A stretch of 37,606 nt of DNA from an uncultured Clostridia bacterium. Its GTDB lineage: Bacteria; Bacillota; Clostridia; TANB77; CAG-508. How positions within the stretch are numbered: position 1 is the stretch's first letter; every line of letters starts with the position of its first letter. The notes beneath the pieces are model-generated. The model was given only the letters and a program-made list of their open reading frames with translations, did not search any database and had not been told where the DNA came from. The position numbers were made by a program, and so were the translations under genes. Below are positions 25,296 through 34,483 of the stretch, piece after piece. Where the stretch lies: the NCBI GenBank assembly GCA_947626735.1, contig CANQTK010000012.1:1-37606 (forward strand). The letters are read 5' to 3'.

Positions 25296-28200
25296 TTATT
25301 TCGTTGTTTTATTTTTTAGTCCTCTTTTTACTATAATTATACCTAAAATTATTTCTATTACTCCTACTATTTTAAAGATTGTCCAAAATTGATTTGTTCC
25401 TCCAGTTAGTTTTAAACTTAAGTACCTTGTATTGGTAAATTCTGCAATACTTGCTGTTTCTGATGTAATAGTTCCTGTAGCTCCTTCATATGTTGTTTCA
25501 TATCCATTTTTATTAGCATCCTCTTGTTTTACTGTATATGTAATACCTGTTGGCAGATTTAGTATTTCGCTACTTTCTCCGTGTTTTAGTTTAATAGTTG
25601 CTTCTCCATTTACAAATTTCACCTTTCCATATGTACCATTTATTGTTGCATCACTAAGTTTAATCATAAATGTGAATTCTTTTTCTCTATCATTTGTCGT
25701 ACCTGAAACTGTATTTTTTATAGTTAGACTTCCCGTTGTATAAACATTATTAAATTGAAGTGTTTCTGTAGATACTGATTCTCCTTTGCTATTTATAATT
25801 GTCATTGTTGGAGTTAATTTGCCATCTGCATTATCTTTCACTGTAATATTTACTGTAAATGTATTATTATCATATGCTAATCCACTTAACTTATTAGCTG
25901 GAATTATTTCATTTACATTAAATGTATATGTTCCTTCTTTATAAAGTTTAAATTGTAAGTTTTTCTTTTGGTTTGAACTAGTAAGTGAGATTGCATCTAA
26001 ATTTTCACTACCAATGTATTTTACACTGTCCTCTTCTCCTGCATTAGTAATTGCTACTTTAATATTAAATTCTTCATTTGTCTTCCATTCTCTTCCTTGT
26101 AGTATCTTTTCTATATCAAATCCTTTTTCTGTATAGGCATAATTTACAAATGATATGGTTACACATTTAGTTGTTTCTTCTGAATTTAAATTCATTGGTT
26201 CTACTTCACTATTATTGTTGTTATCAATCCTGTCTTCTTCTTTTGGTTTATTGATTTCTGTATTTGTTTTATTTTGTTCAGTTGATACATTAGCTATCGT
26301 TTTTGTTTCTTCATTTGTTATTTTATTTTCTTGTTCATCTTTTTCAGTACTTTCCGTATTTTGTGTTTCTTCTTTTATATTTTCCTCTGTTATGGTATTT
26401 TCTTTTTGTTTAGTATTTACTACTTCTGTTTCTATATTGTTGTTGATAACCTTTGAACTTAAATTTTTTGAAAGATAACTTTGTGTTGTTATTATATTTA
26501 GATTTCCTGTTGGTACTCCATCATCCGTTGTTTCACGAGTTACATTGATATTTAGAAGAACCTTGTCGTTATAGCACTCTATCTGCTCTAAATTTTCTGT
26601 TTGTTCTTGTATTGTAAAAGTATAGTTATCTCCTTCCACACTACCTTTTGTAACAATAATATCTCCAAGATTTTTAATTTTAATACCTGTACTTAAGTCT
26701 TTATCACTTTTTGAAATATTTACCATGTATTTATTATTTTCTAAATTACCCATTGCACTTGGCATTGTAAGTGTTTTATTTTCAATTGCAGTTTTAGCTT
26801 TTTCATCTGGAGTAATTGTAAAACTGAAGGTATCACTGTCTGCCCATTTTCTATTTTTCAATTCTTTAGAAATTTCAAAATTAAATTGACCTTTTTCTGA
26901 ATATGTATTGACAAAGTCGATAACAGGATTTTCCTCTGAACCATTATATTTTACTAACAAGTGTCCTTCGTTATCATCTGTTACTTCTACCACTATTGGA
27001 AATTCTGAAGTCTCCACTGTAATACCATTTTCATTTTGAAACATCTCATGTATTGAAAAATGATAGGTTCCTGGTGCTGTAAATACTATTCTATTACTTA
27101 ACCTTCCTACAAAGCTTGATCCATCTGTTCTAGAGCTATGGTCATCAGGTTTTACATCAATAAATAAATTTTGCATACTTGGCAATGTTACACCTGCTTT
27201 TTGTTCTGCATTAAGTGCAAATCTAAAATTGTCATTTGCTACCCAATCCCTACCAATTAATGTTTTTCTTACTATTGGTTGCCAAGATATTGTATTTGTT
27301 GTATATTTGTTTGTAAATGTCATTATATGATTAGCATTAGAAGCATGTTCTTCTGTTACTACTACTTCTGGTTCGCCTTCTTGACCTTTTCTTTGGGTTA
27401 TAGTACATTCTGCTGTTGTTTTATCATTTTTATTTGACAACTGTAATGTTATTTTGTCAATTATTCCGTCTGTTTCTCCATTTTCATCTACTGCATTTTC
27501 AAGTGTCATTTTTAATGTGTATACATTGTTTGAATAAGTTATTCCCTTATATAAGTTATTTTCTGCTTCTTCTGGTACTCTTTCCTTGATTGTAATTGTA
27601 TATATTAAAGGTTTTGTTATATGTTTACCATTTTGATCAATTTCTACTGGAAAATGAATTTCTTGAAAATCAATCTTATCAATTTTAAATTCATGATTTG
27701 GTGTATTTTTAGATATGGTAAATGTTTTTTCAGTAGCATATGGATCTTCTGTTTCAGGTTCGTTGAAATTTGCTTCTATAATTAGTTGTTTTTTTCTTAT
27801 TGCTTCTTTTGTTTCTTCATCTGCACCATCTACTATAAATGTAAATTCATCAGAATTTGACCATTCTCTACCTGTAAATTCTTTTTTTATTACATAATTT
27901 GTTTTTTGTTCTACTGTTTCAACTACATAATCATTGACAAATGTAGGAGTATTACCAGCATATATACTTGTTTCTCCATACTCATTTTCTGCTATGATAT
28001 CTTGGACTGTAATCTTAGCAATGCTAGCCTCTAAATGTGTATTTTCAAGACTTTCTGCTGTTCCTTCAGGTACTCCACTATTAAATGTTCTTACAACATT
28101 TATTGCTATTGTAAATACCTTAGGTGAAATTGCCAAAGATGAATCATCCATTTCCAATTTGTTTTCACGTATTGTAAATGTATATAGTCCTGCAACAGGA

Positions 28201-31200
28201 AAATTAATTCCATTTAGTTTTGCCGTATCTGATGTGTCACCATCGGAAGGTATAGCACTATTTAATAGTCCTTTATAGAATTTTGTATCTGCACTGTTTT
28301 TTACATATTCTGCACTATTATTGATTTCGATATCTTTCATCGTTTCAAAATTGCTTAAAAATTCATTTATTAATTCATCTACATTTTGGCCTGCTGTTGT
28401 ACTATATAGTGATAAATCTGATTTTGCTATTTCTATGCCTGATTTATCAGCTTCACTATAATTAAATGCTATATCGAACGAAAAAGTATCTTCTGGTCTC
28501 CATGCTCTTCCTTGTATTTGTTTTCTTATTTCCAAATTTCCAGTAGCTTCGCTATTTCCTATATTCAATAAACAATAGTTATCTGCTCCAAATTTTGCAT
28601 CTTTTGTCGTTGCGTTTTTACTGTTTACTTGATAATATTCTTCTACTATACGATATCCACTTGGTGCAAAACGTTCTCTTACTGTATATGTAGTTTCTGG
28701 ATCAAGTCCTGAAAAAGCTACTCTACCATTAAGACGTGTCGTACGACTTGCAACTTGAATGTCATTTACTTCTTTAGAAGCTTTGTTAAATTCTTCTTGT
28801 AATGCATCTTTTGTATCAGGTGTTGCATTACTTAAATTTAATTGGGCTGTATTATAATTGTCTATTATTTGCTTTACAGTAGCCATTTCCCCTTTATATA
28901 CTCTAAAAGTTGCACCACTAAGAACTTTTCCTTCTTTAAGTTCCCCTGTATATTTAAGTATTTCTATTGTTCCTGGTTCTGACGCATTTGTAATACTTAT
29001 TTCCGTTATTGCTGTTCCTACATTTCTATCTATAACACTGTTAAATGGTGCTATTACATCTCCTGCTGTGCCTTTCGTTCCTGCTGGAAGCGCTGTTTTC
29101 CAATCTGCGTTAGGTATGGCACTGAAGTCATCCCAATTACTTGAGCCATCGTTATTAAAATCTGGAATATTGTCTATTGTGTATACTCCATTACTAGGTT
29201 CTTCCATTTTGTGTGTTTTATAATATTCGCTCAATGAAAAATAATAATCTTCTGCGACAAAGCTTTGATATGTTGCTGTTGTTTCACTATAATCGTATTT
29301 ATGTTTAAAAATTTTATCTTGATAAATATAATATTCTGCTGAAACATAATAGTCAGTAACTTCTTTATTATTTATTTGTGTTTCTAAGTATGCATATGTA
29401 TTTGCCTCTGATTGATTTCGTGATAATGCACGCATACCATATATTCCTACTTGTCCACCAAGATCATAAGAAATTTCAAACACAACTGGCGTAATTCTTC
29501 CTACTCCTGCATTTTCTGTATTAATATCCCAATTCTTTTTTATCTTTAATTCATATGGTTTAATGTCAAAATAATATCCTACATCAATTGTAGTAACGTC
29601 ATGATTACTATTTGGTATTGCACCTGTTCCACCTACTGTAAACGCTTGTATTTCTTTACCATAAGCACTTTTATCATAGCCATATAAGTTATATTGTCCG
29701 TATGATCCTGTGGTTGCTTTTTGGTTTTCTGAAGTTACTTTATATGACTTATCTTTTGGTATTACTTGATATAAATATTTTGTTCCAGCTTCTTCGTATT
29801 CCAATCCCTCAAATGTGTATGTTCCTTGTAAAGGTGTTTTTCCTATTTTTACAAGTTCATATACATTATCTTCAGCAGGATAATCGGTTGGTGTTAAAGT
29901 TATTCCATCGTATTTAACATATTCTTTACCCTTTATTGCTACCATATCATTTGTATCTTTATATAGTTTTACGGTTATATCTGGAAGTAAATAATCCGAA
30001 TCTTTTTGTGGATCATAAACTCCATCTTCATCAACATCATAAAAAACACGTGCAATTAAATTATAATAATTCTTTCCAAATGAACTTTTTATCTTAATTG
30101 TTGAATTTTCATTTGACTGCTTTTTCTTAGCTGGTATAAATGTCCAGTAGTTTGCAATAGCATAGTCTGTAGTAGTACTTCCACTATTTGATAGTCCTAA
30201 TGGATATAAATAACTATCCAAATAATCAATTTTTTCTTTTTGAGAAGCATAGTCTTTTTCATAATCAATGATGTTAGTTGTATGGCTATGGTCTCCCATT
30301 CTTATTTTATTATTTTTTGCATAAGTACTATTGAATAATATTTTTTCTCCAACCGTTTTTCCATTAAAATTAACCGTATAGGTACTATTCTTGTATGCGA
30401 AATAATAATTTCCATAACCATCTGCAGTTGTAAAGTTGTTTTTTGCTACATCAACTTGATTTTCAGATAATCCAGTGGTTGCTGCATTTTCTCCATAGTA
30501 AATTGCTGTTTCATCATAATAAACTACACTTTTTGTTGCATCATAAATACTATTTTCAGTATCAACGATATTACCATCTGCATCATAAATATGATTAATT
30601 CTTGTAACGGAAATACCCTCAGATGCACTTTCCATATCTATAATTGGAAAATGTACCTCTCCTGCTTTTGTCGTAACTGAATAAGATATTTCGTCTGATG
30701 TATATTCATTTGCAGGAATTACTGTTCCATTTCCATCTTTTCCATCCCATTTAAAATAATTTGTAGCATATGGTTTTATTGCATCAGATATTTCGACTGG
30801 TTTATAGTTTTTTCCAGCAATGTTAAATTCTATACGTAATGTAGCTGTTGTTGCTTCTGTAACGTCAAAAGCGAAATAACCTCCCATGCCTTCTATTATT
30901 TCTGTTGAATTACCATCAATGCTTGGTCCTAAGAAACGTACATTAGTTGCTGGTTCAGGTAAAAATGCTTTTTCATATAAATAACCTTCTAGATCTTTAC
31001 TTGGCTCTTCAAAAAATATTTGAAAACTTTTAGAAAATTCAGTTTCTTTTCCTCCTGGATATTGGTAAGTAACTCCCATACGTAAGTAAGTATTACCATT
31101 ATCCGCATCTTTTACAGATTTATATAAAATATTTCCTGTTGCATTATCAATGATACCTCTATTATTTGCAAATATATTATATGTATAAGGAGAAGCACCA

Positions 31201-31979
31201 TTAAATGTTAATTGATAAATATAATTATCATTTGTTAATACATAATAATTTTCTCTTACTGTTTTACCTGTTTGTAATGATAGATAATCTGAATATGTTC
31301 TTCCTGTTTTTTTCTGATCATTTTCATCAAAAACAGAAATATCCCATGCTGCAATTAAACCAGTAGTAACAGATGGGTCAGGCCACTCGACATTTTTGTT
31401 TTTTTCGTATCCAGTACCAATACTATTTCCACCATATGATCTAAATTCAACTGTGTATACTCCTGTTTCCTTTACTGTGTATGTAACTGGTTTATATTCT
31501 CCATTTCCCTTATATGATGTCATACTTTTAGCTAATTTTTCTGTTGCAACATTTTTAATATGTCCTAAACCATTTTCCCTTATATCAATAGTGATAGGGT
31601 TATTCTCTAAATCATATAGAACGATGTCTACTGAATTTTCATCAACATGCTTACTATTGGTTTCTTTTGTTCCTTCTACATTATATCCTGCATTATAAAT
31701 ATTACTTCCTAGAGCAATAGTATCGCCTTCAAATGCAAAAACATGAATATAATTTTTTTTAGTTATTCCGGCAAATTGTCCTGTTGGCATCCAATTTAAA
31801 TAAACCCTAGCAGAATTTGCATCAGTCCATTCTCCACTGTTTACAGCTGCCACTACTATATAATTAATAATCACAGCCGTTATAATGATAGCTAATGCTA
31901 TGTACATAAAGCGAAAGTAAATTCTGTTAGCCTTTTTCATATGTTTACTTCTAGGAATATACTGTTTCGTATTTTTCAT
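25296..31979 (-). CDS. Giant pilus tip protein/adhesin with isopeptide-type repeats
   Basis: 2227 residues. An N-terminal hydrophobic segment (FMYIALAIIITAVIINYIVVAAV) acts as signal or anchor after a basic leader. The first 600 residues form a large unassigned head. An SdrD-B-like domain with DVDEDGVYDPQKDSDY starts near 638. From about 1140 there are at least five FctA/pilin isopeptide-linkage-type domains, each opening with a G-R-x-W phrase: GRAWRPEDTFSF, GREWSNSDEFTF, GRDWVANDNFRF, NRKWADSDTFSF and GREWKTNEEFN; a further related domain starts near 2081. A polar Glu/Asn/Thr-rich linker (about 1836-1936) interrupts one domain. The C-terminus is LKLTGG, a hydrophobic helix and a basic tail, a sorting-signal layout without LPxTG. 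Last gene of the pilus operon. It is probably the tip, and is exported by Sec. Confidence 0.88.
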   Translation of the reverse strand: MKNTKQYIPRSKHMKKANRIYFRFMYIALAIIITAVIINYIVVAAVNSGEWTDANSARVYLNWMPTGQFAGITKKNYIHVFAFEGDTIALGSNIYNAGYNVEGTKETNSKHVDENSVDIVLYDLENNPITIDIRENGLGHIKNVATEKLAKSMTSYKGNGEYKPVTYTVKETGVYTVEFRSYGGNSIGTGYEKNKNVEWPDPSVTTGLIAAWDISVFDENDQKKTGRTYSDYLSLQTGKTVRENYYVLTNDNYIYQLTFNGASPYTYNIFANNRGIIDNATGNILYKSVKDADNGNTYLRMGVTYQYPGGKETEFSKSFQIFFEEPSKDLEGYLYEKAFLPEPATNVRFLGPSIDGNSTEIIEGMGGYFAFDVTEATTATLRIEFNIAGKNYKPVEISDAIKPYATNYFKWDGKDGNGTVIPANEYTSDEISYSVTTKAGEVHFPIIDMESASEGISVTRINHIYDADGNIVDTENSIYDATKSVVYYDETAIYYGENAATTGLSENQVDVAKNNFTTADGYGNYYFAYKNSTYTVNFNGKTVGEKILFNSTYAKNNKIRMGDHSHTTNIIDYEKDYASQKEKIDYLDSYLYPLGLSNSGSTTTDYAIANYWTFIPAKKKQSNENSTIKIKSSFGKNYYNLIARVFYDVDEDGVYDPQKDSDYLLPDITVKLYKDTNDMVAIKGKEYVKYDGITLTPTDYPAEDNVYELVKIGKTPLQGTYTFEGLEYEEAGTKYLYQVIPKDKSYKVTSENQKATTGSYGQYNLYGYDKSAYGKEIQAFTVGGTGAIPNSNHDVTTIDVGYYFDIKPYELKIKKNWDINTENAGVGRITPVVFEISYDLGGQVGIYGMRALSRNQSEANTYAYLETQINNKEVTDYYVSAEYYIYQDKIFKHKYDYSETTATYQSFVAEDYYFSLSEYYKTHKMEEPSNGVYTIDNIPDFNNDGSSNWDDFSAIPNADWKTALPAGTKGTAGDVIAPFNSVIDRNVGTAITEISITNASEPGTIEILKYTGELKEGKVLSGATFRVYKGEMATVKQIIDNYNTAQLNLSNATPDTKDALQEEFNKASKEVNDIQVASRTTRLNGRVAFSGLDPETTYTVRERFAPSGYRIVEEYYQVNSKNATTKDAKFGADNYCLLNIGNSEATGNLEIRKQIQGRAWRPEDTFSFDIAFNYSEADKSGIEIAKSDLSLYSTTAGQNVDELINEFLSNFETMKDIEINNSAEYVKNSADTKFYKGLLNSAIPSDGDTSDTAKLNGINFPVAGLYTFTIRENKLEMDDSSLAISPKVFTIAINVVRTFNSGVPEGTAESLENTHLEASIAKITVQDIIAENEYGETSIYAGNTPTFVNDYVVETVEQKTNYVIKKEFTGREWSNSDEFTFIVDGADEETKEAIRKKQLIIEANFNEPETEDPYATEKTFTISKNTPNHEFKIDKIDFQEIHFPVEIDQNGKHITKPLIYTITIKERVPEEAENNLYKGITYSNNVYTLKMTLENAVDENGETDGIIDKITLQLSNKNDKTTAECTITQRKGQEGEPEVVVTEEHASNANHIMTFTNKYTTNTISWQPIVRKTLIGRDWVANDNFRFALNAEQKAGVTLPSMQNLFIDVKPDDHSSRTDGSSFVGRLSNRIVFTAPGTYHFSIHEMFQNENGITVETSEFPIVVEVTDDNEGHLLVKYNGSEENPVIDFVNTYSEKGQFNFEISKELKNRKWADSDTFSFTITPDEKAKTAIENKTLTMPSAMGNLENNKYMVNISKSDKDLSTGIKIKNLGDIIVTKGSVEGDNYTFTIQEQTENLEQIECYNDKVLLNINVTRETTDDGVPTGNLNIITTQSYLSKNLSSKVINNNIETEVVNTKQKENTITEENIKEETQNTESTEKDEQENKITNEETKTIANVSTEQNKTNTEINKPKEEDRIDNNNNSEVEPMNLNSEETTKCVTISFVNYAYTEKGFDIEKILQGREWKTNEEFNIKVAITNAGEEDSVKYIGSENLDAISLTSSNQKKNLQFKLYKEGTYTFNVNEIIPANKLSGLAYDNNTFTVNITVKDNADGKLTPTMTIINSKGESVSTETLQFNNVYTTGSLTIKNTVSGTTNDREKEFTFMIKLSDATINGTYGKVKFVNGEATIKLKHGESSEILNLPTGITYTVKQEDANKNGYETTYEGATGTITSETASIAEFTNTRYLSLKLTGGTNQFWTIFKIVGVIEIILGIIIVKRGLKNKTTK

Positions 31980-32011
31980 ATTTTCTTACTCCTCAAAATA
32001 AATTTATAATG

Positions 32012-32599
32012 CTAATAAATAGCTATTTTTCTAAGTCTTATAGTGGTTCTATATTTATTATTAGTAGTATCACAAGTAAATAAAGTTAAATCCCAATTTC
32101 CTTCTTTCATCTTTTTCGTATCTTTTTTCTCTATTATTTCTTTTTGTATCACTTCATATTCAAAAGTATTTCCATTTAAGTCTTCAAACTTAACTTTATC
32201 ACCATTTTTTAATTTACCAATATTTCCAAAATGCGATTTATATGAATGTGCAGCAATGATAAAATTACTAAGATATGCCGAACCGTTATACCTTGCTGGT
32301 GCTATTTTTAATTTATTAAAATCCCATTCTGCTAAGACAGGTAATCGAATTCCTATGCTTTCTATAGTAAGTATTCCCATATAGTTATTATTATCTATTT
32401 CAGCTGTTGGTATTTCTACTTTTTGATTATCATTTTCAGTAGGCAATAATTCATCTATTTTATCTAGTATTTCTTCAGATTTAATACCTGCTAAATAGTC
32501 TTCCATTAAATTATATATTACGATGCATAAAGCAAGAAAAATAAAAAGAATTCCTATTATCTTCAAGAAATTACCGTATATTTGCTTTCTATTCTTCAT
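32012..32599 (-). CDS. Sortase
   Basis: 195 residues with one N-terminal membrane helix (FLKIIGILFIFLALCIVIYNLM). The catalytic His is in FIIAAHSYKSHFG, the Cys in LTLFTCDTTNN, and the Arg in YRTTIRLRK. Short length and the TLxTC pattern fit a class A/D-like or accessory sortase rather than the class C enzyme upstream. It overlaps the previous gene by 11 nt, which suggests translational coupling. Placed directly before the giant protein, it may anchor that protein through its unusual LKLTGG signal. Confidence 0.88.
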   Translation of the reverse strand: MKNRKQIYGNFLKIIGILFIFLALCIVIYNLMEDYLAGIKSEEILDKIDELLPTENDNQKVEIPTAEIDNNNYMGILTIESIGIRLPVLAEWDFNKLKIAPARYNGSAYLSNFIIAAHSYKSHFGNIGKLKNGDKVKFEDLNGNTFEYEVIQKEIIEKKDTKKMKEGNWDLTLFTCDTTNNKYRTTIRLRKIAIY

Positions 32600-33614
32600 A
32601 TTCTTTTTTTCCTTTTTTATTTAGAATATAACCAATTACATAAAATAAGATTCCTGAAATAGCGAAAACTGGTACTATCCACCATGTTTGTCCTGTTTGT
32701 GGGAGAACTTCCTCATTATTAGCTGTATATGTATTAGTTACTGTATAAAAATCTCCTTCGTCATTAATAGAAATTGTATATCCTTCTATTGGTAACTCAA
32801 TTAATTTGTATTTATATTTTCTATCTAAATTTCTAAATATGTAAGTCCAATTATTTTCAGCATTTAAAACTGCTTCTTCATATAGTTCATAGTCCATTGT
32901 TGATTCTATATCTTCATATGCTGTCATGGATTTGTTCATAGATACCTTTTGTCTATATAATCTTACAACTACTGCTATAGGCCTTACATCTTCATATCGG
33001 CTATCATCCCATACTAATGTAACTTGTTTATCATAAAGTCTACTAACATCATCAAATTTATTCACTTTTGGCTCTATTTCTACTTGATAATCCCAAGTAT
33101 TTTCTGAATTTAAATTAGGTAAGCTAATTAAAAGTGGCTCGCAAGAGTATGTTGTTATTTCTATTTCTTTGCTTCCACCTATTATTAAATATAATCCTGT
33201 TTTTAAATTATTTATTTCTATTTGACCATTTTCATCTGTGCTTGTTTCCATTAGTGGTATTATTCCGTCGCTAGCAACATATGCATCTAAAGTTGTTGCT
33301 AAGTCACGCCACTGCTGTGCTGTATTTAATCCATTGCAATTCACTGGATAATTTTCAAATTCATTGATTAGGGTATAATCAAATGCACTCGATACTGATG
33401 CTACTCGATATATTTTAAAATTAACATCCGTTAATGGTGTATTTTCATCGTAATCATACTTTATTTGTAATGTTGCCATTTTATTAACATCAATAAGAGG
33501 AGTATCTTGCTTTAATTCATTTGCAAGCACTCTAGTATAGCATAGAACATATAAAATTACAATCAAACATATTAACTTACTAATCAAATTAATTATTTTT
33601 GGTTTATGTTTCAT
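32589..33614 (-). CDS. LPXTG minor (basal) pilin
   Basis: 341 residues. N-terminal signal (LICLIVILYVLCYTRVLA), then Cna B-type beta domains (LQIKYDYDENTPLTDVNFKIYRVA; later KLIELPIEGYTISINDEGDFYTVTNTYTA), and a C-terminal LPQTGQ with membrane helix and basic tail KKGKKEYEE. This layout is that of SpaB/GBS-type basal or minor pilins that end the fibre and attach it to the wall. It overlaps the preceding sortase gene and the next sortase by 11 nt each, so all are translated together. Confidence 0.9.
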   Translation of the reverse strand: MKHKPKIINLISKLICLIVILYVLCYTRVLANELKQDTPLIDVNKMATLQIKYDYDENTPLTDVNFKIYRVASVSSAFDYTLINEFENYPVNCNGLNTAQQWRDLATTLDAYVASDGIIPLMETSTDENGQIEINNLKTGLYLIIGGSKEIEITTYSCEPLLISLPNLNSENTWDYQVEIEPKVNKFDDVSRLYDKQVTLVWDDSRYEDVRPIAVVVRLYRQKVSMNKSMTAYEDIESTMDYELYEEAVLNAENNWTYIFRNLDRKYKYKLIELPIEGYTISINDEGDFYTVTNTYTANNEEVLPQTGQTWWIVPVFAISGILFYVIGYILNKKGKKEYEE

Positions 33615-34446
33615 GTGTTTTTCTCTTTCTATTATATTTTTTATTCTTTTTCTTCTTTTTTAATTGATGTCTTAATATTATAATCATAATAATAACAATA
33701 AAAATGATGACTAATATTTTGATAATATCTAAAGCATTTAATGTTGTTTTTATGTCTATATCTTCAGATATCTCTGTTCTTTTTCCTCTAACAAGCAATC
33801 TATGTGTATTAACTCCATAAGGAGTGCATGTAACTAATGTAGCATAATCTTCTCCTTCTATAATTTTTAAATCATCTAATTCTTCTGGCTCAACTACACT
33901 AACATTATCAACCTCATATGCGATTTTTTCTTTTAAGAAATTTAAATAAAATATATCTCCTTCTCCCATCTTGTCTAAGCTTGTAAAAAGTTGGGCAGAT
34001 GGAAGACCTCTATGACCTAATAACACAGTATGTGTGCTTTTTCCTCCTATTGGTAGTGATGATCCTTCCATATGTCCTATTGCTACTTGTAGAACTTCAT
34101 CACTAGTACCATGATAGATTGGTAATTTCACATTTATTTTTGGAATTTCAATATATCCCATCATGCCATCTTCTGAGACTTTCAATACATTCTTATATCT
34201 TGCCAATTGAGCTTTTGTCATCTGTAAAAAATTATTTTTTGCTATATATTCGTTATATATTCTTGCATTCTCTAATAATTCTGTATAATCTTCTTCTGTT
34301 AATTCTTCCACTTTTTCTATATTTTTTGCAATGACACTAGATTGCTTTATATCGTTCCAATAATTGCTTATTGTTGGATAAAGCATGAACAATAAACCTA
34401 CTATAAATAGTATAACGATTAAATATTTACGTAATTTATTTTTCAT
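33604..34446 (-). CDS. Class C pilin sortase
   Basis: 280 residues. N-terminal membrane helix, the core MGYIEIPKINVKLPIYHGTSDEVLQ, His in TVLLGHRGLPSAQLFTSLDKM, Cys in ATLVTCTPYGVNTHRLLVRG, and a C-terminal second membrane helix with a Lys/Arg tail, all typical of pilus-polymerising class C sortases. I do not see the usual Asp-Pro-Trp/Phe lid motif in the region before ARYKNVLKV, so the active site may lack the normal lid. It follows the backbone pilin by 37 nt. Confidence 0.93.
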   Translation of the reverse strand: MKNKLRKYLIVILFIVGLLFMLYPTISNYWNDIKQSSVIAKNIEKVEELTEEDYTELLENARIYNEYIAKNNFLQMTKAQLARYKNVLKVSEDGMMGYIEIPKINVKLPIYHGTSDEVLQVAIGHMEGSSLPIGGKSTHTVLLGHRGLPSAQLFTSLDKMGEGDIFYLNFLKEKIAYEVDNVSVVEPEELDDLKIIEGEDYATLVTCTPYGVNTHRLLVRGKRTEISEDIDIKTTLNALDIIKILVIIFIVIIMIIILRHQLKKKKKNKKYNRKRKTHET

Positions 34447-34483
34447 AACTTTTTCATCCTATATAAAATATTTTATTCTGGTT

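Noticed and set aside
25432..31698. Plus-strand ORFs within the giant adhesin
   Set aside because: They are shadows of the 2227-codon gene, without ribosome sites or family resemblance.
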